In this document: one piece after another, positions 22,664 through 34,041 of the stretch
Position numbering within the stretch: position 1 is the stretch's first letter
How the letters are laid out: the number at the start of each line of letters is the position of its first letter
Origin: Rhynchonema sp. JSB1_4
Taxonomy: Eukaryota > Nematoda > Chromadorea > Monhysterida > Xyalidae
Assembly (NCBI GenBank): GCA_030248065.1
Contig: JASAMV010003727.1
Coordinates: 1 to 64,000 of the forward strand
DNA length: 64,000 nt
Direction of reading: 5' to 3'
Translations under genes and position numbers: made by a program
The notes under the pieces: model-generated
What the model was told of the DNA's origin: nothing
Seen by the model: the letters and a program-made list of their open reading frames with translations, nothing else
Database searches by the model: none

Positions 22664-23291
22664 CATTCAGCAGTGTACATAGTTCCTGGTCCGGAGGGGG
22701 AGATAGCGGACCCTCCGTTTTTTTTGTAGAGGGAGATAGACTCCCGAGGGGGGAAGGGGGAAGAGACCCAAATTCAGGAAAAACGTCACTTTTTGAGGTG
22801 GAAAATTTTACCCAAAATGTTACCTATTTTTTCCCCTTTTTGGAAAAAATTCTTCATAAAAAGGGTATTTTGGCGACTTTTGAGAACATTGACCTGAAAA
22901 TCACACATTTTAGGCCTCAAAATGCCCATTTTATGTTTAAAAATGCCTATTTTAGGCAAAAATTGGGGGAGATAGTGGGAGATAGTGTATAGTGTAATAG
23001 TGGGGGAGATAGTGTGAGATAGTACATCACTGCCCGGAGGTGGAGATAGGGGGATAGTGCAGTGTAACTTGGCCAGGGTGTTGACGATAGATAGATGACC
23101 CCGAAATCTGGGGGGGGGGGTCGACCCAAACTTTTGACGATAGATGGTGGGGGGGGATCGCCAAAAATCAAGGTATAGTATGGTTATGGTGCACTAAGTA
23201 GGTAATAATGTCTAAATATCAATGAAAATGCCCTTAGATGTACTAAATACCGACTTTGAGCCAATTTGAGTCAAAAATTTCAATTTTGGGG

Positions 23292-24898
23292 TAGGGATCG
23301 GCGTCGGTCATGTAGACCGACACCGACACCGACACCGACACTTTTTTGGAAAGTACCGACACCGGCGAAAAAGCACGCCGACACCGACACCGACAGTGAA
23401 AAAATGACCGACACCGACAGTAAAACCGAGTTTGCCTTTTTTAGCCCTAAAAACTTATTTTTAGACCTAAAATGCCTTTTTGGACAAAAACCGGTGTGTT
23501 GGTGTACTTCTCACCTGAAAAAAGAGGGATCAAATACCAAAACAAAAAACAATTATGAACTTTGTATGATAGGATAGGTCTGTCTCTTTGTCGCAGGAAC
23601 AAACAGGTTCTGTCCAGAGATCGGAAACGGGCTGGCCCGGCCCGGCCCGGTACCCGGGCCGGGCCGCGATTTTGGAGTTGGTCGACCGGGCCGGGCCGGG
23701 GCGGAGATTTGGGGGGACCGGGCCGGGCCGGGCCGAGCAGCCCGGCCCGGTCCGGCCCGGTATGCCTAAATTTGAACGAAATTACCATTTTTTGAACCAA
23801 AATTTTCAAAATTTTTGCGCTTCGCGCAATAAAATTTCGTAGTTCTTGATCTTTTCAGTCATCGTTTTGAAGAAAGAAGCAGTAGCTACCCATACCCAGG
23901 CTTTTGCTTTGCAGCAATCAACCTACTGTACCAACTCCAAAAAAGCCTGCCTGCAATCAACCTACCTACTGTAGTACCGCCGACCGGCCGAGCTGGGGGG
24001 AGTCGTCCGGGAACAAAATTTTATGTCTACATATTGATGAGAATGTACTCTTAAGCGCTAATTTCGCGCGTCACGCGCGATTTTTCGCCTATATGGAGTG
24101 AAAAATACCGATTTTAAACCATTTTGAGCCAAAAATTATACCATACCTACTACACTACTGTACCATACCAACTGGGGCGGCGACTTACGTACTGCATCAG
24201 GATGGCGCGTCAATGTACCTACCTACCTACCTACCTACCCTTCCCCCAGCTGTACCAACCAACCAGTGAAAACAAGTATTCTGCAGAAAATTTTCGATTT
24301 TTTTCAGCTTTTTGGACTTTTTTAGTTTTCGGCCCTTGAAAATTGGCTGACCGGGCCGGGCCGGGCCGACCTCAAGCCAAAACGGGCCGGGCCGGGCCGA
24401 CCTGCAGCCCTCCACCGGGCCGGGCCGGGCCGGGCCGGACTTTTCGCCGACCGGGCCGGGCCGGGCCGACCTGCAGCCCTCCACCGGGCCGGGCCGGGCC
24501 GGACTTTTCGCCGACCGGGCCGGGCCGGGCCGACTTTACCCGGCCCGTTTCCGATCTCTGGTTCTGTCCGCCTCTCACTCTCAGTGAAACATTCAACGTT
24601 GGAACGAACCGGATTTTTACCATGAGCGCAACTTTTGTTGTTCAGAATTTTGTGTTTTCATGTTTGAAGTGGTACAAAGGACAGCTAAAGTTTTTATATG
24701 TTGTGGACAACTAAAGAACATAATCAGTACGAAATATATTTTTTTTCTAATAGTAGTTGGCTGCCGAAAAATTGGGGACCGACACTACCGACACCTGAAA
24801 AAAACCGACACTTTTGTGGACCGACACCGACACCGACACCGACATTAGTAGTGTCGGTACCTACACCGACTTTTTTCCGACACCGACGCCGATCCCTA
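23292..24898. mobile_element. Element A, hAT-like with (GTCGGT)n ends, interrupted by B (level 3)
   Basis: Left end TAGGGATCGGCGTCGG; right end CCGACGCCGATCCCTA, a 16-bp perfect inversion. The 8 bp TTTTGGGG flanks both (23284-23291 and 24899-24906). Inside both ends are arrays of CCGACA / GTCGGT. The related element D keeps the uninterrupted target TTTTGGGG at 53778-53785. There is no transposase frame. Confidence 0.9.
23615..24560. mobile_element. Element B, hAT-like with (GGGCCG)n ends (level 4)
   Basis: Left end CAGAGATCGGAAACGGGC; right end GCCCGTTTCCGATCTCTG, an 18-bp perfect inversion. The 8 bp GTTCTGTC flanks both (23607-23614 and 24561-24568). Arrays of GGGCCGGGCCG lie inside each end. 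The core has two hairpin-like words (GCGCTTCGCGC near 23819, CGCGCGTCACGCGCG near 24066), so a further old insertion may be present. It is non-coding. Confidence 0.92.
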
Positions 24899-25077
24899 TT
24901 TTGGGGTCGATTGTTGTTGACGATAGATAGATTGGCCTGGCCCAAAAGTGTTGACGATAGATAGATGAAATCAAAAAGTGTTGACGATAGATAGATGAAT
25001 TTGGGGGCGGGGGCGGGACCGCCCCCACCCCCCAAGTACTACTCTGGATAGTGTACCACCTGAGTGAGGGGGGAGAT

Positions 25078-25227
25078 AGCGTACCCGAGGGGGACAACCC
25101 TCCCCTCCCCCAGGAACTACACTGAGTATCAGTATCTCCCCTTAAAATTTCTAGCGTACCCGAGGGGGACAACCCTCTCCTCCCCCAGGAACTACACTGA
25201 GTATCAGTATCTCCCCTTAAAATTTCT
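25078..25227 (+). repeat. 75-bp tandem duplication of the right end of element E
   Basis: Unit 25078-25152 is repeated at 25153-25227 with about one change (CTCCCCT versus CTCTCCT). Each unit includes the E terminus CAGGAACTACACTG and its AGTATCAG flank, so the duplication post-dates E's insertion. Confidence 0.85.
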
Positions 25228-26025
25228 TCTCCCATGCCCACCACCCCCTGAAATTGGATTCCCCCAAAATTCTGGGTACAGTACCCCCCCCCCCCCCCGG
25301 CCCAGTATCTCCTCCTCAGTCAGAAGTAGCCACAGCACTGCTCGACATCGACAGACAGCGGTGCAGTCTGCAGTGCACAACATGATAAAATTGTCATTTC
25401 GGTTTCAGAAAGTCTCCCTCATGCGTTATGTCAATGCCATGCCAAGTTCCATGTGCGTTGTTCGTTTCCTTTGTGCCGTATCCTTTGTGTTGAGTTCACC
25501 GTTCACAGTTTTCATTTGCGGTTTGCTCACTCTCGCTCCGCAAGAACTTTAGCTAGCTCAGCTCTGTTTTGCCTGACTGGGATATATGCTGCAATGCAAT
25601 CTGCAACATGTGCCAGAAAGGGGAAATGGACAAAAGTTTAAAAAAATGGTGATGAAACGCTCTGGCCCAACAAATGCTGAGGGGCAACAATGCAGTGCAA
25701 CGCATGTACTGCCTTCGTGGGCTTTAGATACGTAGTTAGCTTTCCTTCGAACATCAAAGCATAAAATCGGGAGAAGAGTGCACTGTTTTGTTTGTTGACC
25801 TCATTTCACGCACATAAAATAAAACATTTGGTTTGTCCATTAACACCCGTGTACCGCACAATCGGCGCTGGCATTTGGGATTGGGACGGACTGTGCTGGA
25901 CTATGTCCACAGCATTGAGAAAAAGAAAGGACCTCGGGTGTTTGAATAAATCACATACGGAAGTTCCATCACATAGTTTTGCTGCGTTGTTTCATTGAGA
26001 AACTAACCTTGTTCAACAGTTGCAG
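25228..26025. other. No assigned coding exon; presumed 5' region of the CCCH gene
   Basis: The first ~90 bp are the tail of the G/C-rich host repeat. After that no domain is recognised. The CCCH-protein gene needs an upstream start exon, probably here, but no ATG exon with a fitting donor could be chosen with confidence. Confidence 0.35.
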
Positions 26026-29000
26026 TGGCGGCAGCGTCAAGAACGAACCCGACGAGTTTGAAGACGGTGAATTGCCTGAAGAGGGCGAAATCAATGACGA
26101 TGACGAGCCAGAACACAAGCCGGACGTTGCTGCATTGGCTTATAACAATAATAATGGTCAGTTTGGGCTTGGGGGCACTTATATGCTCATTTGTAAAACT
26201 GCTTCACGTGGCCAGAACCTGTCACGATACCTATGTTAAACTGATTTTGTTCAAATCCTTACAATTATGTTTTGAATGATAGGCGCCAACAAAACACCAG
26301 CATGACAGCAAATGTTTCCGCTTATAGCGTGAACCGAACCGCACCCAGAAAACTGGAACAAATCTTGCTCGGGTTCACACGCATTTCATGGACCTAATGA
26401 CAAGTAAAAACATCTTGTTGCCATAGAATGGCTTCCAAAATGCCATGAACAGAATGCAATCCATTCCGAAAACAACGTCGGAACTCGCAACAACGATGCT
26501 GTTCGCATGTGTATTTGGGGGAAAGTAATCTGAAATGGGTGCATATTGTGAGTGTTGGCCACTGAAGGGTGCACTTGACATATGCAGCTGACATGAACTT
26601 TGCGTTTTCGACACAAGAAATCGGAAACTGTGATGCCAGATGGGAGGGATGGAAAAGCGCACTGGCCATAAACTCTGCATTCAGAAGAGATTGAAAAATT
26701 TTATCTTGTACAAAATAGAATCGCACGACATTGTTGTACTTGCGGAGGCAAAAGTTTATTTGCTGAAAAAGTGTCGGAAAATTTTGCGAATTTTTTTCCG
26801 CGCGATTTATTCTTTTCCGAAATATTTTTCGCTGTGCACTGAAATTTCCCTACAAAAACCCCACAGTCGGATCGTATTTGTATCATCGTTCATAAATAAA
26901 GCTAAAATGAGACTTTTCGCAAGATTAGCATAACCGCAATTGCGTTTTGCATTGTTCTTTTCACCATTTTTATTCCATTCACACACCTATCAGAATTTTT
27001 TCCCAGTTTGGAAAAATTGCGCTGGAAAAGGAAATCCTTCCGTAAAAAATTCTGGTAAAAAACCGCAAGTGCAGAGATCGTATCGTGGAAGCGAAGCCAA
27101 TTAAATGGGGATTCACATTACATGCTCTATTTTGCGGATTCTGAGGTGCTGTGTTAATCACTAGAATTGCAACTTCAGTGCATCAAGACAGTCGCAAACG
27201 AAAATATGACGATGTGGACAACGTGAAAGGCGAACCTTATGATCATGGCAGCATGACGCAGAAAGTATGTTCTAATTTCATCTGATGCATGCATGTACGT
27301 GCCCAGAATCCAGATTATGCGTGCATCGTCAGGCATTCCATCCCAATTTTTGGTGTCGAGTTCACAATTGATCCTCGTTTGAAACCAAACACTACTGACT
27401 ACAAGTTGGAAAATGTCGGATTGGGACTTAAAAATATAGATCTTGTATCCTTGCACACTGGTCATTGTCTTTTTTGAATATATCACGCGTTTTTACAGAA
27501 GCATTATCTGGAGCGGCAGCAAGAACGCTCGCTATCGCAAGTCGAGGCGGCACTTGCGACGCACAAACCGAAAGGCTACCGTGATCATGACCCACGCGAA
27601 TCATCCGTATGTGGCTGTTGCTTGTTCAGTGTCTGCTTGGTTTTAATTAGACAAGACATTTTCGGTCACCGGGGTTTTGGAGCAGCGGGCGCACTGTTTA
27701 TAGTGACTGACTGGATAATAATGTGACTGATTGAGAGAATGGAGTCACAATATCAATGTTTGCAGTACCGTCAAAACACGACCACACGAACGATGATTGA
27801 TTCGTGGTTGTCGGGTGCCAAGAAGACGTCGGGCATCAAGCCGGTCACATCGATTGGCGATAGTACTGACCAATCGATGCTGTATGGGGCTGATGCAACG
27901 GCGGTGGCCGAGGCCTTGCTCACCACTGGCGGACTGGTCGTTGACAGGGATGACCGGGCACAACAGCACACGCGCGCCGATGTCGACTACAGGTGTGAAT
28001 GCTTGCGTCAAATTGACATGTACAGACAGTAATCTCCAGTGTCTACGCTATGGGGTTCATTTTTGTTCAATTGCGGTCGTTCTCTGCGCGGGTGACTCGA
28101 AAATTGTCGAAATCAAAAACGATCAGCACAGGCATCTTGCCCTGATCAAAAATTGAAATGCCCGTCTAGCGACCGATTTCGTTTGTTTGTTTATTGCTCT
28201 CAGTGACGCATAAAACCATGCACGTAAATTAATGATAGAAGCACAGTTACAAGACCGGGTGGGACAATTACGGAACCGATTTCGTCGTTAACCTCAAAGT
28301 TCTCGCATATTCTTTTTACTTTCCAAAAATGCAGGCTCCCTTGATCAGGTGAGTGTGCACTGTGTTGTTGTTGCAGACAAGTGCCTCCGCTGGCCACGCC
28401 ATCAACATCGTCCGAGTTCGGTCTTGTGCCGTCGACCACCGATCGTGACTATCGACAACAACAGCCGCCTCAATCGCGTCGATTGTCGGGCAGCGATGAC
28501 GGTGGTAAGCGGTTGAGTATTTGTGCCGACATCTCGGTTTTGTGAAATCATTGGACTGAACCAAACGGACAATGATCACATTGTGTGATACGTGTGTTTT
28601 TATCTGTCTGAACAGAGGTGGCTATCGGCCCGGGACGGACCGCTGTTTTGGAAGTTTGGTTCGGGCTGGTCCTAGTCGGTGATCCAGGTTCGGGACGCGC
28701 CGGGTGTCCCGCCACGTTAAAAATACAGAAGTTTCTGATAGATTTGGCCATGGAAATGATCAGCAATTGTCTACAGCGCAGCTTTCTCATTGAAAACAAT
28801 GAGTTGTCTTCGCCGGGCTGGCCAAACCCGGCGCGATTGCGACTCCTGTTTGTGAAAGATCAGGTGCACTGTACATTTAATTTCAGTTTTGATTTGGTTG
28901 CAGGTGGATCGCTGGCGAACTCGTCTGATGGACACAATCGAAGTTCCCCTCCCCAACCAGGTGTGTCGCCCACACCCCGGCAGTACCCCCCGCCACGTAT

Positions 29001-32000
29001 ATTCAGGGGTGGCACCGGACCAGGTCGTGGCGCACCAAAACCCACTGAACGTTTGCTCTGCAAGTTTTATCGCGAAGGATGGTGTCGGGACGTGCGTGTT
29101 ACTTTCTATTTCAAAACTTACTACTTTTTACGATGAGCTAGATATCAAATATGGCTTTCGGCACGGTCTTGTTTATGCTTTGGTCGCAGGTGGCAACATC
29201 CGTGAATCTGCAAATATCCATTGCGTTGGTGTTTTGACTACGGCAAGACTAAACCGGCCGATGACCACGTTTGATACCAGTCGAGCAGACGATGCCGAAT
29301 CAATTGCTAAGTTTGTCCTTTCAGGCCGACAACTGTTCCTACAGTCACAGCATCGGCGACGCCAACCGCAATCCGGAACTGTGCAAATTCTATCAGCAGG
29401 GATTCTGCAAGAAAAACTGGCAGTGTCCATTTCTGCATGGCGAATGGCCATGCAAACAGTACCATCGCGACAAATCATGTCGACGCGAACACTGCAAGTT
29501 CTCGCACGCTAAATTGGATGAGTTCACCAGTGCGATACTGGACCAAGTACGTACCAGTCACTTCGGGATTTCTAAAGATTGCGCCCGTTAGGCTTGAGCT
29601 TGTACTGCATACTTGCTGACTTTGGTCTGAATGCTTGCCTGATATTTACAAATAGCACGATTTCGCAATTCCGAACACAACAGCCAAACAATTGCAGATA
29701 ACACAACGTGACGGCGAGCGTCGGGGTCTGTTGCCGCCGAGCGGTGGTGACAAGCCGAGCTCGTCAGTGGTGGACGGTGCTGGCAGTGGTGACACGGAGA
29801 CATTGCCGTCGAATCGGTCGGTGCTGCTCAAAACGCCCATATCGCAACGCGGCGAGATGGAGGTGTTCGATTTCGCCAACTGGCTGACCGGTGGCCAATT
29901 GCAATGGAACACACCACCGGCAGCACAGCAACAACAACCACCCATGTCCATGCCGACAACCATGGCCGAACCGTACGTCCCACCACCGCCAGTGGTTGTG
30001 TCCGTGTCGACATCATCGGTGTCAATGGCACCGAGTGCTCAAGGCCCACTGCTGGCCACTCCACCAACCGTGCCCGTTTCTCAACCACCACCCACTAGTG
30101 GTACGTCAATGATTGTGTTTTTGGCATTTTGTGTCTTGTGTGTGTGTGTGTTTGTCATTCGATTAGTTCACGTTGAATCTGTTGGTGGTAATATGCTCTA
30201 CGGTGTCAATTGCGAACATAATGCAATCTGAATCAGATCATGGCAAGGCACATACAATACAACAGTACATAAATGGCCCGATATGACAATTTGACCGTAG
30301 CTTGTTGCATGTTTGTCATCAAAAGGAAAAGCTGAATTTTGTTTTGCAGTGGCACAAATGGTGCTACCGCCGGGTGCAGCACCCTACACGCCGAACGTGC
30401 CCCCGCCGCCTCCGCCCAGTGGAATGCCACCCGTACCTATCGGACTCGCTGCCATAACTCCTGGCTCTCTGCCACCACCGTGAGTTATTGCATTTATTGT
30501 TGAATGTTAGGATGCCCTGTTTTGAATATTCTTCATTGCCACCGCAGTTACCGAAAGTAACGGGTTCCGTCCGATCGTGTTAAGAGGGCAGACGGTACAT
30601 CTTCCCTTCAATTTCAGTCCGGGCATGCTTGTCCCAACGACAGCGCCGTCTTTCCCGCCATCAGTGGCGCCGGGCCCGATGGGCACGACGTACGACGCAG
30701 CCCAACTTGGTGCCACCTCACCCCCCAACAACCCGCCGGTTCGTGCCAGTGTCGGCCTGTTGTCAACGGTGATTACAAGCGGTGCTGCTGCTGCTAAGGC
30801 TGAGCAAGAGGCACACGCTGCACAACAGCAACACCATGTGCCTGCTACTATAAAGGTTGGCAAATGGACAGTATCTTCAATTGTGGTCACTGGCAAAAGT
30901 TTGTTACTGGACTTTGAAAAAATGGTTTGGACTGCCAATTTTGGCAACAATCATCGCTTGTCGAGTTGACCATTAATTTTTCTGTGGTGCACTTTCAAAA
31001 AGTGAATGACATAACATCTAAGCAACCAGTGATATTGTCAATTGGTTCGAAATCCTAACGAATATTGCCAAATCTACGAATAAAAGTCACCAGACGTTTT
31101 TCTAACTAAAATACTGTGAGCAGAGTCATGTTCAGATTGAGCCGAAACCCGAACCGCAAGAGCAGCCAGAAGAGCAACCGGCACCAGCACCGACTCAGTC
31201 GGCCACGTTCGATATCAACGAAATGCTGCGACGAATTCGAGAGCACGTCAAGCCGGAGACTGAAGAACAAGGTTGTCGAAGCTTTCATAACTATTTTATC
31301 TTGTCGAAGTAGGTCAGTGAAAACATTTGCTTGCGCATTGTGGACCCAGCCTGACCTTTCAAGAAGACTGGTTGGCAATACGTGCGCAACTGAATGTTCC
31401 ATTGTTTTGCCTGCGTGGATTGGGGCTGTGTTGTCTGTCATTTTGCATTGTGACGTTGAAAAGATTTATGCTTATTGGGTGTGGTGATTATTATCTTTTA
31501 GATGAACATCCTTAGTTTTCAGATTTAGGGCAGTTGTTTTATCGATGAGCGACATCAAACTTGGTGATCGAATCAAACCTGCGTATGAGATCTTTGTACT
31601 AAAAATATTTAGAGATTTACTGGTGCCACAAATTTCGACCATCGTAAAAGTTCAAAATGTCGAAGGACGAAAATCGAAATTAATGTCGCCACTAAATTTC
31701 TTAATATCCTCCGTAATCATGACCTGACCAAAAGGCATGTCCGATCACCAAGTTTTGTACCGTTCTGTATATTTTAGGAACATTTTTTGTCATTCGTTTT
31801 GCAGACGAGTCTCCGGCGTCGCCGCCACAACCACAGCCAGCGCCCGACACAGCACGCACACGAACGAGCCAACCGGTGACCATACCTGCACACGACATGC
31901 CACCCTATCGGTTGGTGTCCATCGATATTCCTGCGTCGCGAATCGACGCGGCCTTGCTGCAACAAGCGTCCATCAGTGACGCGAAGCTCAGAAATGATCC

Positions 32001-33403
32001 GCGCATCAAGAAATTGTTGGAAGGTTTGTTTGGTTGTTGGAGGCTGCTCTGTTCGACAGTGACACTGTGTTCGAACTGAAATTGTTCATCGTGGAACGAA
32101 TGTTTTGAATGTGAATGATACTTTGTTCTTAACATCCCCTCGTCAAGGCTGGGTGCCTTGAATATTCCTTATCATGAATCCGTCATTAATCAGGCTGTGG
32201 TCTGCACGAGTCATGTTGTTCATTCTTTGCCGAAAGGCATCCACCATTAATTGCTGCAGGCCAATTCAACGCGGTGACCAATCTGATCTCGTCGGCCGCA
32301 GCCAAGTCATCGCCGGTCATTCCCGACCAGAAACCGCCGATTGTCGCGGCAGCAACAGCACCGAGCACTTCACAAATGATGTCGATCATTCAGAATCCGG
32401 TGCAGAAACCGACCGATCCCCGAATGGCGCGCGCACGTGACCCTCGAAGTCGCGCTGTCAAGACCGTTGCACCGTCCAGCGACAACAAACAGACCGTGCC
32501 CATGGACATTGTGTCAACGCACGAGGTTGGTGTCTGAAGGCTGGTTTTGGGACGGTGGTTAAATTGTTATTGGTTTGTCCAATCGTACTTATCATGTGAC
32601 TTTTCTATATTTTGACAATTCCTGGTGCACCACTAGTTTTGAATAGTGTAAAACTTGTTGTTCCCAGGCAGCGAATAGGCAACTAACGAATAATTACTAT
32701 TGCAATAGCTAAAATCCAAAAAGTTACGTGAGCAAGACCGGACCAATGATAGTCAAATTCAGTTCGCATCAGTCTTTTTGAAACCCTTCAATCAAAAAAC
32801 GCTTGCTGTCTGAGCCCATTCCTCTTTCGAACGGTTCCCATACCATGTCAGAACACGCCACCTCCAACGTCACATGCAGCAGCCGAACCAGCCACAGCAT
32901 CGAGTAGTCAAGCAGCGCCCACGCCAGTGCCCCCGCCACCGAGCGACACAGTGTCATCATCATCGCCCGGGGGTTGGATGCCTTCGTTGGGCAATGGGGT
33001 TGGCGAGGCAACGGGTGCCTCGTTATCGACCGGCATTGCCAACATCCCCATGCCCGACATCCCGTTGCCCCCCGATCTGAACGGCTCTGGCCCGCCACCG
33101 CCATCAAGTGGCATCAGTTTCAAGATCGAGCCCTCCAAATCGCACCACGACCCACGTCTGGCAGCCCGACAGCAGCAGAAGGAGCGCAGCAACAAACAAC
33201 AGATCAATGGCAAACGGACACATTCTGCAGTTGCTGCGGACACGGACGCGGTCAAAGTGGGTGGGCTGAGACAGAAACGCGCCGATATGCAGTTCGAATC
33301 ACCGCTGGCTGCGACAGCCACCTCGACTGACTCGACTGCCAGATACAATCAGATGCCGAACGTGAAAGTGATCAGGAAACAACGCGCACAACCTGCTGAA
33401 TGA
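26026..33403 (+). CDS. ZC3H4/ZC3H6/Su(s)-like CCCH zinc-finger protein (5' exon not found)
   Basis: Exons: join(26026..26156, 27179..27264, 27499..27606, 27766..27992, 28377..28504, 28904..29091, 29325..29546, 29656..30100, 30350..30479, 30618..30855, 31124..31271, 31805..32023, 32260..32525, 32852..33403). All junctions keep phase, giving 1028 aa visible. Family marks are an acidic EFEDGELPEEGEI start and three CCCH fingers at about 280-351. Fingers 1 and 2 are C-X7-C-X5-C-X3-H; finger 3 is C-X8-C-X4-C-X3-H. Finger 1 is split by an intron. Long Pro/Gln/Ala-rich stretches follow, then DPRMARARDPRSR, typical of this family. ZC3H4/Su(s) proteins restrict unproductive nuclear transcription, so the same role is likely but inferred. 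Acceptor 31136 would also keep frame. Confidence 0.85.
31551..31759. mobile_element. MITE of the GACATCAAACTTGGTGATCG family, in a CCCH-gene intron
   Basis: The left arm GACATCAAACTTGGTGATCG has an inverted partner CGATCACCAAGTTTTGT at the right. The internal TAAATTTCTTAATATCC arm is shared with the copy at 34781-35027. Single-ended relatives lie near 38182 and 60699. Exact edges and target duplication are unclear. Confidence 0.5.
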
Positions 33404-33883
33404 TTGTGTGCTCGCTCGAACTTGGTAGTGATATCCGTTACAGTGACTGGGTGTTTTGTATCGTATACCGTTGTTTCTATTACGCATTCGATTTGTCGTA
33501 CTTTTGTATTTACGAACTGTACAGTTCTTGTGGTCGCCATGCTTGATTGATTGATTTTTAAACACACGCGGGTTCGCACTTGTTTTCTAACCGAACACTA
33601 ACACCACTATTATTGCGTGTCTAAAAAACTTTATACTCGGGGGCTAGAGCGGCTCACGTTTCAAAGACCTGTTTCGCAAAAAACGGTCCTTTCTAGCTTT
33701 TCTATCCGTTGTTGTAATAGTAGACCCTTTAGCAAATGTTATGGTGCCCCGAACTATACGTATGAATGTGGTAGCAATATTGTTTGCTTTTTTTAATCAT
33801 CACTGAGGGATTGTTTGATCGTCATTACATATGTATCATTCGTATTTGCCTTGTGTTCTGTCGCGCTCACAAAACTTGCATTG

Positions 33884-33889
33884 AATAAA
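33884..33889 (+). terminator. Poly(A) signal AATAAA of the CCCH gene
   Basis: First AATAAA after the stop at 33403, about 480 nt downstream and before the next gene's ATG at 34042. A reasonable cleavage signal by position. Confidence 0.45.
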
Positions 33890-34041
33890 CATGGAAAATA
33901 TGGACTGCGATATCTTCTTCCATTGAGCCACATAAAAAATTAACGCCATATCGTCGTACGGTATCATAATTCATCAATAATCAGAAAATAATCACGAAAC
34001 GGTAAAACAATTGATTATAAACTAAACTCAGTTAACTTCCC

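Larger units (their letters stand above)
23060..25045. mobile_element. Element C, hAT-like GATAGATAGATG family, interrupted by A (level 2)
   Basis: Left end CAGTGTAACTTGGCCAGG; right end CCCCAAGTACTACTCT. GGATAGTG flanks both (23052-23059 and 25046-25053), so the terminal G on the right is shared or lost. TTGACGATAGATAGATG units lie inside both ends. Without A it is about 370 bp and is the same family as element D at 53475-53958. Confidence 0.82.
22664..25124. mobile_element. Element E, hAT-like, interrupted by element C (level 1 of nest)
   Basis: The left end carries CAGTGTACATAGTTCCTGG (22671) and the right end CCAGGAACTACACTG (to 25124). AGTATCAG lies outside both (22656-22663 and 25125-25132); seven extra bases CATTCAG sit between the left duplication and the CAG end. 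With C removed, E is about 470 bp and matches the copy at 1-391. It is non-coding. Confidence 0.75.

Noticed and set aside
23300..23420. Asp/Thr repeat proteins from the CCGACA arrays and Gly/Pro/Ala repeats from the GGGCCG arrays
   Set aside because: These are open only because the simple-repeat arrays lack stops; they are transposon subterminal repeats with clear flanking inverted ends.
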